Shown piece by piece: positions 1 through 6,977 of a stretch of DNA of 14,060 nucleotides. The translations under genes were made by a program, and so were the position numbers. The stretch lies in the NCBI GenBank assembly GCA_001817765.1, contig MHIZ01000034.1:1-14060 (forward strand). Direction: 5' to 3'. Numbering within the stretch: position 1 is the first letter of the stretch; each line of letters opens with the position of its first letter. The notes beneath the pieces are model-generated. The model searched no databases. It saw only the letters and a list, made by a program, of their open reading frames with translations, and was not told the DNA's origin. Origin of the DNA: Candidatus Colwellbacteria bacterium RIFCSPLOWO2_02_FULL_44_20b (GTDB lineage: Bacteria; Patescibacteriota; Minisyncoccia; UBA6257; Colwellbacteraceae).

Positions 1-1
1 A

Positions 2-799
2 GGACTCCGCTTTCGGTATGAAAGCGGAGTCTTGCATTTTAAAAACTTAAACGGCCGTTCCCACTGCCCACGGTGCAAGTCAACGCTTAAATGGTACGAA
101 CTTGTTCCGGTTGTAAGTTTTTTGATACAGCGTGGGCGATGTAAGCATTGTAAGAATTCCATTTCCATCCAATATCCGCTGGTTGAAATTGTAAGCGGAT
201 TGATATTCTTTTACGTTCCGCTCGTGCTTCTGGGAAGTGGAAATATGTTTGAAATTATCCACACGGCAATCTGGGTTCTTGTTTTTCTGACGTTTATCGT
301 GCTTGCTGTCATCGACTATCGCCAGTACCTTATCCCGAACTCTTTAAACATCTGGCTCGCGCTCCTTGGAATCGGCGACGTAGTCGCGAAAAATGCTATG
401 GGAAATTTCGGTACATTCGAAGGATCGGCTCTTGGTCACTATGCCGCGCTTTTCGGATTAAGAGACAATATCTGGATAAATCACGGAGCGGCCGCCCTGA
501 TAGGCGGGGTTTTTTTAGGCCTTGTATTCCTTATAACACGAGGTAGGGCAATGGGACTTGGCGATGTAAAACTTGCGTTCGCCCTTGGCCTGCTAATGGG
601 GTACCCCGACGGTATCGTCGCGCTGATGCTTGCCTTTATTGTTGGCGCTTTAGTAAGCGGTGGGTTACTATTAATAAGAAAGAAAAAAATAAAAGAGTAC
701 GTCCCTTTTGGGCCGTTTATCGTACTCGGAGCAACAATAGTCTTTTTCTTCGGTGAAAAGCTCCTATACCTTTATTTCAAAATATTCCCGGCGTTCTAA
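2..799 (+). CDS. pilD: Prepilin peptidase (A24 aspartic protease / N-methyltransferase), 5'-truncated by the window edge
   Basis: This is an inner-membrane enzyme that cuts the leader peptide from type IV prepilins and, in bifunctional members, methylates the new N-terminus. The reading frame is open to the window edge. The residues before the TTG at 32 (LRFRYESGVLHFKNLNGRSH) resemble the loop after the first membrane helix in CPR homologues, so the true start lies upstream. Two CXXC pairs follow (HCPRC at about 62-78, RCKHC at about 137-151), the cysteine cluster of the N-terminal domain. The two catalytic aspartates are in IDYRQYLIPN (Asp codon 314-316) and GLGDVK (Asp codon 563-565). Several hydrophobic helices fill the rest. 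The four genes downstream encode pilin-like substrates, which supports the call. What is missing is the first membrane helix, outside the window. Confidence 0.95.
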   Translation, partial: GLRFRYESGVLHFKNLNGRSHCPRCKSTLKWYELVPVVSFLIQRGRCKHCKNSISIQYPLVEIVSGLIFFYVPLVLLGSGNMFEIIHTAIWVLVFLTFIVLAVIDYRQYLIPNSLNIWLALLGIGDVVAKNAMGNFGTFEGSALGHYAALFGLRDNIWINHGAAALIGGVFLGLVFLITRGRAMGLGDVKLAFALGLLMGYPDGIVALMLAFIVGALVSGGLLLIRKKKIKEYVPFGPFIVLGATIVFFFGEKLLYLYFKIFPAF

Positions 800-1466
800 A
801 AAAGAACTTGTCCTAAAGAAGCGAAAGCGCGTCGAAGGATTTTCGCTCATCGAAATGCTTGTCATTCTCGCGGTTGTCGCCGCGCTTTCGGCGTTTCTTG
901 TGCTCTATAACCGTACCGCCGCTCGCCAGCTTATTTTAAATAAGGAACAAATTGCTCTGATCGACTTAACGTCGCGCGCGCGCTTTTTAAGCCTTCAAAC
1001 GTATATTCAAAACTTAGGAACAACACCAGTAGGAAAAGTTCAGATCTGCGGCGTCGGTATGAAAATCGATAAAACCGATGTGGATGGCAATGGAGTTAAA
1101 AACGAAGCGTTTATTTATAGAGATTTGGTTGCCGAAAACGAAACCTGCGAAATCGCTGATAACTATACTGATTTTAATTACGGCACAGCGCTCATCGATG
1201 AGAATGGAAGCCCTATTGAAGAACGTCTTCCGGAAGAGCAATTCAGCATCAAACTGAATCCATTAACGCGTTTCGGAACAACCACGACGGAAACAAACCT
1301 TGATTTCATTCTTTTTATTCCGCCCGATCCTCAGATTTTCATTAACGATAAAAATAATCCAGCCTCAAAGGCGGAGGTTATTATCGAAGCCGCTGACCAA
1401 ACGGGCGCCTTATCAAACTTTGTTAAAATAATAATCAATGACGCGGGTTACGTCAGTACTGAATAA
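753..1466 (+). CDS. Type IV pilin-like / pseudopilin protein, FimT/GspH position
   Basis: This is a predicted minor pilin of 237 residues. A basic leader (KKRKRVEG) precedes the cleavage site G29|F30 and the class III prepilin motif FSLIEMLVIL. The Glu at mature position 5 is present, and a single hydrophobic helix spans about 30-52. The globular part has two cysteines (C99, C132) that could form a disulfide. An acidic DVDGNG loop near 109-114 only loosely resembles a calcium loop. The GTG at 753 is the only conventional start codon in this frame ahead of the pilin motif, giving a 47-nt overlap with the peptidase gene and an unusually long leader. A non-standard start nearer the motif cannot be excluded. 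It is first of four pilin genes in H-I-J-K order. The assignment to the FimT/GspH class rests on order and N-terminus, not on a recognised C-terminal domain. Confidence 0.85.
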   Translation: MKSSYTFISKYSRRSKKELVLKKRKRVEGFSLIEMLVILAVVAALSAFLVLYNRTAARQLILNKEQIALIDLTSRARFLSLQTYIQNLGTTPVGKVQICGVGMKIDKTDVDGNGVKNEAFIYRDLVAENETCEIADNYTDFNYGTALIDENGSPIEERLPEEQFSIKLNPLTRFGTTTTETNLDFILFIPPDPQIFINDKNNPASKAEVIIEAADQTGALSNFVKIIINDAGYVSTE

Positions 1467-2025
1467 AGAGAGAGGCTATTTTATTGTCGAAGCTGTCGTT
1501 GGCATCTCGATTGTTGTTGTCGCGTTTCTCGGCATAGTTGGGCTATTAACGCAATCATTGAGCTTGAACCGGCTTGTAAGCGACCAGCACGTCGGAAATG
1601 GTCTCGCGATGGAGGGAATTGAGCTCGTCAAGAATCTTATAGACAGAAACTGCATCCTGAACAGTGATCCTTTAGGCAATGATCCCGGGGAATGGAACCA
1701 TATTATTGAATATGTTCCACCGCAGGGAACGTACGCGGACGGTGACTTTGAAGTCGATTACAACGATGACTGGCTTGTCCCGACACAAAACCGTTTTTTA
1801 AGGTTTAACGAAGCAACGCGCGCGTACGGTTACGATGCTGGGGACAACACGAAATTTAAGCGCGTAATAAAAATGGACATCGTACCTCCTGAATCGAGTG
1901 GAGCGGCCGCGGACGATGAACTTCGGATAAAATCAATCGTTACGTGGCAAAGCAAAGGCCAGAGTTTCTCACTTGAACTTGAAGATCATTTCTTTAACTG
2001 GTGGCCCAGTTGCCCGATTCAATGA
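1438..2025 (+). CDS. Type IV pilin-like protein, PilV/GspI position
   Basis: This is a predicted minor pilin of 195 residues. A short leader ending in KERG is cut at G13|Y14. The mature N-terminus YFIVEAVVGISIVVVAF keeps Glu at position 5 and forms one membrane helix. The motif is a divergent form of the usual FTLIE. The segment just after the helix (SDQHVGNGLAMEGIELVKNL) is typical of the PilV/GspI type, where an A-x-EGIE-like stretch follows the helix. The ATG at 1438 lies inside the preceding gene (29-nt overlap), and the TGA stop overlaps the ATG of the next gene. Translational coupling along the pilin cluster is therefore likely. The tail is acidic and ends with a Trp/Cys-containing segment. 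The pilin class is well supported; the exact subtype is inferred. Confidence 0.85.
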   Translation: MTRVTSVLNKERGYFIVEAVVGISIVVVAFLGIVGLLTQSLSLNRLVSDQHVGNGLAMEGIELVKNLIDRNCILNSDPLGNDPGEWNHIIEYVPPQGTYADGDFEVDYNDDWLVPTQNRFLRFNEATRAYGYDAGDNTKFKRVIKMDIVPPESSGAAADDELRIKSIVTWQSKGQSFSLELEDHFFNWWPSCPIQ

Positions 2026-2549
2026 GAAAAAATAAACGTAAAAAAGAAAAAGCTTTCACAACAGTTGAATTACTTGTCGCGATATCACTCTTTATTATTC
2101 TCATAACGCTTGCCGCCGCGACTTTTTTTCAGGCGATCAGAATTCAAAACACCGTGGTAAAACTTGTGGCCTCAAACGATAATGCCGCTCAAATAATGGA
2201 GCAGATTGCGCGCGAGATTCGTACGGGCGTATTTACAATGCCTGAAGATCCGAGCGGTGTTAGTGTGATCGGTTTTACAAATGCTCGGCAGGAATACGTT
2301 CAATATAAGTGGGAAGATAACGCGATTAAAAAATGTAAGAGAATCGTGGGCGTCTCGTGTAACAATCAGGATTTTAAAAGAATAACGTCCGAAAACACAA
2401 AAGTAACAAATCTCAGGTTTATTTTAAAAGGAACAGGCTCGGATGATCATTTTCCTCCGCGCGTTACAATTCTAACGACGTTCGAAGGTCCGAACGAAAT
2501 AAGTTTCCATTACCAAACAACAGTAAGTGCCCGGACAATGGGAAATTAA
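2022..2549 (+). CDS. Type IV pilin-like protein, PilW/GspJ position, with Ala at the -1 cleavage position
   Basis: This is a predicted minor pilin of 175 residues. The leader is strongly basic (MRKNKRKKEKA) and the mature N-terminus FTTVELLVAISLFIILITLA keeps Glu at position 5. The residue before the cut is Ala (A11|F12) instead of the near-universal Gly. I prefer the ATG at 2022 over the in-frame GTG at 2001 because it forms a 4-nt ATGA overlap with the stop of the upstream gene and gives a normal basic leader. The region IMEQIAREIRTG after the helix is characteristic of the PilW/GspJ type. Two cysteines (around KKCKRIVGVSC) may form a small disulfide loop. The next gene begins 5 nt after the stop. 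Function in the tip complex is inferred from order. Confidence 0.86.
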   Translation: MRKNKRKKEKAFTTVELLVAISLFIILITLAAATFFQAIRIQNTVVKLVASNDNAAQIMEQIAREIRTGVFTMPEDPSGVSVIGFTNARQEYVQYKWEDNAIKKCKRIVGVSCNNQDFKRITSENTKVTNLRFILKGTGSDDHFPPRVTILTTFEGPNEISFHYQTTVSARTMGN

Positions 2550-2554
2550 AACAA

Positions 2555-3199
2555 ATGAACTTGAAACATCAAAAAGGTCAGGCAATGTTACTCACGGTTC
2601 TCTTTCTCTCCGGCGCGATTTTGAGCGCGACCGCGATCTCGGGGTATCTGATGTTTCATCAGATAAAAAACCTGACGGACGTAAGCAGTTCCACAAAATC
2701 AATCTTCGCCGCTGACGCCGGAATTGAATGGTCACTCTATAAATACTTCCAATATTACAACGAGTGTTATGACACGTCCCCGCCGTCTCCGGCCTGTAAT
2801 AACGGAATAGACGACGACGGGAATGGAAAAACAGATTTTCCGGAAGACAATGAAAGTTGCACCGATTCGAATGATCCCGAAGAGGGCATACCCGCGCCCC
2901 CGCAGTTTTTAGAATGCGATTATAAACCAATGTTCGCGCCTCCAGGCTGTTCAAACGGAATTGATGATAACAATGACGGGACTAAAGATTTCCCGGAAGA
3001 TGCCGATGACTGCGCAAGCGCGGACGATCCAGAAGAAGGAGTTCCGCCAAAGGGCGTTGTAATACTGAAAATTGTGGAAACGACAGATCCAACAACCGGA
3101 AAAGTAAATGGCGCGATTACAACTGGTTCGTTCGGTAAAACCGGGCGCGCCCTGCAGATTGATTTCCTCGGCGCTATAAAACCGTTGTTCTCACCGTAG
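2555..3199 (+). CDS. PilX/GspK-like minor pilin with two calcium-loop-like repeats
   Basis: This is a predicted minor pilin of 214 residues. The N-terminus KGQAMLLTVLFLSGAIL has a short leader cut at G8|Q9. It lacks Glu at mature position 5, as GspK and PilX-type proteins often do. After the helix comes FAADAGIEWSLYKYF, matching the conserved A-(A/S)-AGIE segment of this group. Two 31-residue repeats (residues 81-111 and 132-162) contain C-x-NGIDD-x-x-x-G-x-x-DFPED and closing cysteines. Acidic loops of this kind bind calcium in other secreted proteins, and GspK of type II secretion is known to bind calcium. It is the last pilin gene of the cluster; ligA begins 9 nt after the stop. The C-terminal part after the repeats is short, so the protein may be a reduced form of the family. 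Confidence 0.83.
   Translation: MNLKHQKGQAMLLTVLFLSGAILSATAISGYLMFHQIKNLTDVSSSTKSIFAADAGIEWSLYKYFQYYNECYDTSPPSPACNNGIDDDGNGKTDFPEDNESCTDSNDPEEGIPAPPQFLECDYKPMFAPPGCSNGIDDNNDGTKDFPEDADDCASADDPEEGVPPKGVVILKIVETTDPTTGKVNGAITTGSFGKTGRALQIDFLGAIKPLFSP
2795..3040 (+). repeat. Two-copy CxNGIDD...DFPED coding repeat
   Basis: Two copies, at 2795-2887 and 2948-3040, encode 31-residue units beginning with Cys and ending in DPEEG. Both keep C-x-N-G-I-D-D, the G, the DFPED block and a second Cys at position 22. The nucleotide copies differ, so the duplication is old or the motif is held by selection at the protein level. The CxxGIDxDxDGxxD pattern is a familiar calcium-loop-like repeat in secreted bacterial proteins; calcium binding here is an inference. 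Confidence 0.8.
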
Positions 3200-3208
3200 C
3201 AAGACATT

Positions 3209-5233
3209 ATGAATAAACAGGAAGCAAAAGAAAGAATTGAAAAACTCCGCAAAGAAATTAACCGCTACCGCCACGCCTACCACGTCCTAGACAAATCTCT
3301 TGTTTCTGACGAGGTGCTCGATTCCTTGAAAAAGGAACTTTTCGACTTGGAAAATGAATATCCGGAATTCATAACCCCTGACTCGCCAACCCAACGGGTT
3401 GCCGGCGGCCCCCTTAAAGTTTTTAAAAAAGTTCGCCACGAAGAGCAGATGCTTTCATTTAATGACGCCTTTTCCGAAGAAGATATGGCTGACTGGATGG
3501 AGCGTAGCGAAAACTATCTTGGAAAAAAGGTAAACCCAAAATTTTACGCCGAACTCAAAATCGACGGTCTCGCCATAGAACTTGTGTATGAAGACGGAAT
3601 CCTAATCCAAGGTTCAACGCGCGGCGACGGCGCGGTTGGCGAAGATGTAACACAAAATCTGAAAACCGTGGACGCGATTCCCCTAAAACTCGAAGGAAAA
3701 TATCCAAAACGTCTCGTTGTTCGCGGCGAAGTGTTTCTTACAAAAAAAGAATTCGAGCGTATCAATAAAGAACAGCAGAAAAATGGAGACAAAATATATG
3801 CGAATCCTCGAAATATTGCCGCCGGTTCAATCCGTCAGCTTAATCCGAAAATCACAGCTTCAAGAAAACTTGATTCGTTCGAATACGACATCGTAACGGA
3901 TCTGAGTCAAAGATTGCACGACGAAGAACATAAGATGCTCGCGTCATTTGGCTTCAAAACAAATCCAAATAACAAAGCGCTCAATTCCCTAAAGGACGTT
4001 TTTGAATTCCGGGATTACTGGGAAAAACATCGTGACAAACTGCCCTACGAAATTGACGGTATTGTCGTGATTATAAACGACAATAAGCTCTACAACGAGC
4101 TTGGTGTAATCGGAAAAGCGCCGCGTGGCGCCATCGCCTATAAATTTTCACCAAAAGAAGCGACAACGCGCGTCAAAAGCATAGCAGTGCAAGTCGGCCG
4201 CACGGGAGTCTTAACACCGGTCGCCGAACTCGAACCCGTTAGTGTGGGCGGCATTACAATCACGCACGCGACGCTCCATAACGCTGACGAAATCGAACGC
4301 CTTGGTTTAAAAATAGGCGATACAGTTGTGATCAATCGCGCTGGCGATGTAATCCCTAAGGTTATGAAAGTTTTGAAGGAACTCCGCACCGGAAAAGAAA
4401 AAGAATTCAAAATGCCGGCTAAATGTCCCGTTGACGGCTCAGTAGTTGTCCGCGAAGGCGCGCTCAACAAATGCTCAAACCGCGAATGTGGCGCCCGCCA
4501 AAGAGAATCCTTAATTCATTTTGTTGCCCGAACTGCTTTCGACATTCGCGGTTTAGGAGAAAAGATTATTGATGTCTTTATGGACGAAGGCCTTATAGCT
4601 GACGCCGCGGATATTTTCACGCTCAATAAAGGCGACATCATTGCCCTCCCGCGTTTTGGAGAAAAATCCGCAGAAAATATTATAAGCGAAATAGAGCGTA
4701 AAAAAGAAATAACATTGGGAAGATTTTTGTTCGCCCTCGGCATTCTCCATATCGGAGAAGAAACCGCGCTTCTTCTTACGGAAGAGTTCTTGAAAGAAAA
4801 TAAAAAAGAAAAAATAAGCCCTGGAGAAATCGGAATATTCTTCGCAAGAAAAAGTAAGGAAGATCTCGAAAGAATTCAGGACATCGGCCCTAAAGTCGCG
4901 GAAAGCATCGAGGATTGGTTTGGAAACAAAAAAAATAAAGAGCTTCTTGAAAAGCTTGAAAAGAGAGGTGTGCGAATAAAAATCGAATCACAAAGAAAAA
5001 CAAAACGGTTGCTTGGAAAAACATTCGTTGTAACCGGTACGCTCAAATCATTAGAACGTGAAGAGGCAAAAAGAAGGATTCGCGAAGAAGGCGGACGTGT
5101 TTCGGAATCGGTCAGCAAGAAAACAAGTTATGTTCTCGCGGGTGAAAACCCGGGATCAAAGTTTGAAAACGCGAAAAAGCTTAGTGTTCCTGTAATTGAC
5201 GAAAAGGAATTTTTAGATATGCTTGGAAAGTAG
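3209..5233 (+). CDS. ligA: NAD-dependent DNA ligase LigA
   Basis: LigA seals nicks in duplex DNA using NAD+, joining Okazaki fragments and completing repair. At 674 residues it has the normal family length. The order is a Ia helical domain, then the adenylation domain with catalytic Lys117 in AELKIDG, then the OB fold (YKFSPKEATTRVKSIAVQVGRTGVLTPVA). Next come a zinc finger, helix-hairpin-helix repeats (ALPRFGEKSAENI, IQDIGPKVAESIEDW) and a C-terminal BRCT domain beginning at LLGKTFVVTGTL. The zinc finger is odd: C406-P-V-D409 instead of CxxC, followed by C422 and C427. The second cysteine ligand is thus replaced by Asp. The gene follows the pilin cluster by 9 nt and precedes gatC by 12 nt, so it is probably cotranscribed. 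No Shine-Dalgarno sequence is visible before the ATG. Confidence 0.98.
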   Translation: MNKQEAKERIEKLRKEINRYRHAYHVLDKSLVSDEVLDSLKKELFDLENEYPEFITPDSPTQRVAGGPLKVFKKVRHEEQMLSFNDAFSEEDMADWMERSENYLGKKVNPKFYAELKIDGLAIELVYEDGILIQGSTRGDGAVGEDVTQNLKTVDAIPLKLEGKYPKRLVVRGEVFLTKKEFERINKEQQKNGDKIYANPRNIAAGSIRQLNPKITASRKLDSFEYDIVTDLSQRLHDEEHKMLASFGFKTNPNNKALNSLKDVFEFRDYWEKHRDKLPYEIDGIVVIINDNKLYNELGVIGKAPRGAIAYKFSPKEATTRVKSIAVQVGRTGVLTPVAELEPVSVGGITITHATLHNADEIERLGLKIGDTVVINRAGDVIPKVMKVLKELRTGKEKEFKMPAKCPVDGSVVVREGALNKCSNRECGARQRESLIHFVARTAFDIRGLGEKIIDVFMDEGLIADAADIFTLNKGDIIALPRFGEKSAENIISEIERKKEITLGRFLFALGILHIGEETALLLTEEFLKENKKEKISPGEIGIFFARKSKEDLERIQDIGPKVAESIEDWFGNKKNKELLEKLEKRGVRIKIESQRKTKRLLGKTFVVTGTLKSLEREEAKRRIREEGGRVSESVSKKTSYVLAGENPGSKFENAKKLSVPVIDEKEFLDMLGK

Positions 5234-5245
5234 CGCATTCCTCAA

Positions 5246-5536
5246 ATGACCCCTATAAATAAAGCCAATATTGAATACCTCGCCGGACTAGCTCGCATTG
5301 AACTCAAAGATGCGGAAAAAGAAAAACTGCTTGGCGATCTTACAAATATTTTAAACCACTTCGAGGAACTGAAAGAAGTTGATACGAAAAACGTCGAACC
5401 AATGACGGGCGGTACGCTTCTCACAAATATCGAACGAAAAGACGAAATTGATACCGAACGTCTTGGAAAAGGAAAGTCTGGATTTCCGGAAACAAAAAAA
5501 GGCTACTTAAAAGTCCCGCCGGTATTCGAAGATTAA
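5246..5536 (+). CDS. gatC: Asp/Glu-tRNA(Asn/Gln) amidotransferase subunit C
   Basis: GatC is the small belt subunit that holds GatA and GatB together in the amidotransferase, which converts Glu-tRNA(Gln) to Gln-tRNA(Gln) and/or Asp-tRNA(Asn) to Asn-tRNA(Asn). The 96-residue protein shows the family N-terminus (NKANIEYLAGLARIELKDAE), the helix ILNHFEELKEVDTKNVEPM, and the conserved ending VPPVFED. It lies 12 nt after ligA and 1 nt before gatA, consistent with translational coupling to its partner. The ATG at 5246 gives the usual N-terminus. There is no evident ribosome binding site. Confidence 0.95.
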   Translation: MTPINKANIEYLAGLARIELKDAEKEKLLGDLTNILNHFEELKEVDTKNVEPMTGGTLLTNIERKDEIDTERLGKGKSGFPETKKGYLKVPPVFED

Positions 5537-5537
5537 T

Positions 5538-6977
5538 ATGGACCTAAAAGGGCTCACAATTAAAAAGTTCTCTGAAGGTCTGAAAAAAAAAGAATTTTCC
5601 ACGGAAGAAGGAGTAAACGCTTTTATAAAAACGATTGAAGAAAAAAATAGCGAACTTAACGCCTTTTTAAAGTTCGATCTTGAAGTCCATAAAGAAAGAG
5701 CGCTTGAAAAAGCAAAAGAACTCGATAAAACAATTGCGGCGGGCAAGCCTGTTGGAAAACTTGCGGGCGTCGGCCTTGGTATTAAGGATGTTATTCTAAT
5801 CGAAGGAACGCGGGCGACTGCGAGCTCGAAAATTCTCGAAAAATATACAGCAAGTTATGACGCGACGGTTATAAGAAAATTAAAAGACGCGGATGCGTTA
5901 TTTCTTGGAAAAACAAACCTCGACGAATTCGCGATGGGTTCGTCAACTGAAAATTCAGCATTTGGAGTAACAAAAAATCCCTATGATACAAATCTTGTAG
6001 CCGGGGGTTCTTCAGGCGGTTCTGCCGCCGCGGTCGCCTCCGATATGGTCTTAGGCGCGCTTGGTTCTGATACCGGCGGTTCAATTCGCCAGCCTGCGGC
6101 ATTTTGTGGTGTTGTCGGTTTGAAACCGACCTACGGCGCCGTATCCCGTTACGGACTGATGGCTATGGCTTCATCATTGGATCAGATCGGTCCGTTTGGA
6201 AAAACCGTTGAAGACGCGGCTATTCTTTTTAGTAAAATTGCCGGAAACGATCCCTACGACGCGACAAGCTACGCTATTGATTATAAAAATATTACTGAAC
6301 CGGATTTTAAAGAAATAAAAAACCTCACAATCGGCGTTCCGGACGAATACTTTGTCGAAGGGCTTGAAAAAGAAGTAGGGGATGAAATCCACCGCGTTAT
6401 TGAAGAGCTGAAAAGCCAAGGGTTTAAGTTCAAAAAAATCAGTCTGCCGCATACAAAGTACGCGCTTTCCTGTTACTATATTGTTCAGCCTGCCGAAGTA
6501 AGCACCAATCTTTCTCGTTTCGATGGTATTCGCTACGGCACGCGTGAAAAAGCGAAAAATCTTCTCGAACTCTACAAAAAAGACAAAAGCGAAGGATTTG
6601 GTCCTGAATCAAAACACCGCATTATTTTAGGAACTTTTGTGCTTTCATCCGGCTACTACGATGCTTATTATAATAAAGCCCAGCGCGTTCGAGCGCTTAT
6701 AAAACAGGATTTCGATGAAGCCTTTAAAGATGTTGATGTTGTACTAACTCCCGTAACGCCAACGCTCCCCTTTAAGATTGGTGAGAAAACAATGGATCCC
6801 TTGCAGATGTATCTTTCCGATATCTTTACAGTCCCCGCTAACTTAGCAGGTATTCCTGGAATCTCGATTCCAGTCAAAGGGCGCGTTGGGAAACTTCCCG
6901 TCGGTTTTCAATTAATGGCGCCCCGGTGGCGCGAAGCCGACATTTTAGGAATTGGTATGTATTATGAACGAAATTAA
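5538..6977 (+). CDS. gatA: Asp/Glu-tRNA(Asn/Gln) amidotransferase subunit A (amidase)
   Basis: GatA hydrolyses glutamine to give the ammonia used by GatB on the misacylated tRNA. The 479-residue protein is of normal length and carries the amidase signature. The Ser-cisSer-Lys triad is readable: Lys83 (GIKD), Ser158 (AGGSSGGSAAA) and nucleophile Ser182 (GSDTGGSIRQPAAFCG), with the expected spacing of 75 and 24 residues. The C-terminal part has GIPGISIPV and the family ending VGFQLMAP. It directly follows gatC. No gatB is present in this window, so the third subunit must be encoded elsewhere. The last 14 nt overlap the next gene's start. Confidence 0.97.
   Translation: MDLKGLTIKKFSEGLKKKEFSTEEGVNAFIKTIEEKNSELNAFLKFDLEVHKERALEKAKELDKTIAAGKPVGKLAGVGLGIKDVILIEGTRATASSKILEKYTASYDATVIRKLKDADALFLGKTNLDEFAMGSSTENSAFGVTKNPYDTNLVAGGSSGGSAAAVASDMVLGALGSDTGGSIRQPAAFCGVVGLKPTYGAVSRYGLMAMASSLDQIGPFGKTVEDAAILFSKIAGNDPYDATSYAIDYKNITEPDFKEIKNLTIGVPDEYFVEGLEKEVGDEIHRVIEELKSQGFKFKKISLPHTKYALSCYYIVQPAEVSTNLSRFDGIRYGTREKAKNLLELYKKDKSEGFGPESKHRIILGTFVLSSGYYDAYYNKAQRVRALIKQDFDEAFKDVDVVLTPVTPTLPFKIGEKTMDPLQMYLSDIFTVPANLAGIPGISIPVKGRVGKLPVGFQLMAPRWREADILGIGMYYERN

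Noticed and set aside
3..40. Terminator of an upstream gene followed by a pilD start at TTG 32
   Set aside because: The frame upstream of 32 is open and reads like the conserved prepilin peptidase loop, and a start at 32 would remove the first membrane helix. Coding sequence through the hairpin is more likely.
1066..1120. EF-hand-like DVDGNG loop in the first pilin
   Set aside because: The first ligand position is Lys in the best alignment and there is a single copy, so calcium binding is not supported.
2001..2021. GTG start at 2001 for the PilW/GspJ-like gene
   Set aside because: The ATG at 2022 overlaps the previous stop as ATGA and gives a normal basic leader.
2527..2954. Open frames on both strands inside the PilX-like pilin gene
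   Set aside because: No family motifs, odd composition rich in Arg, and full overlap with a convincing pilin gene.
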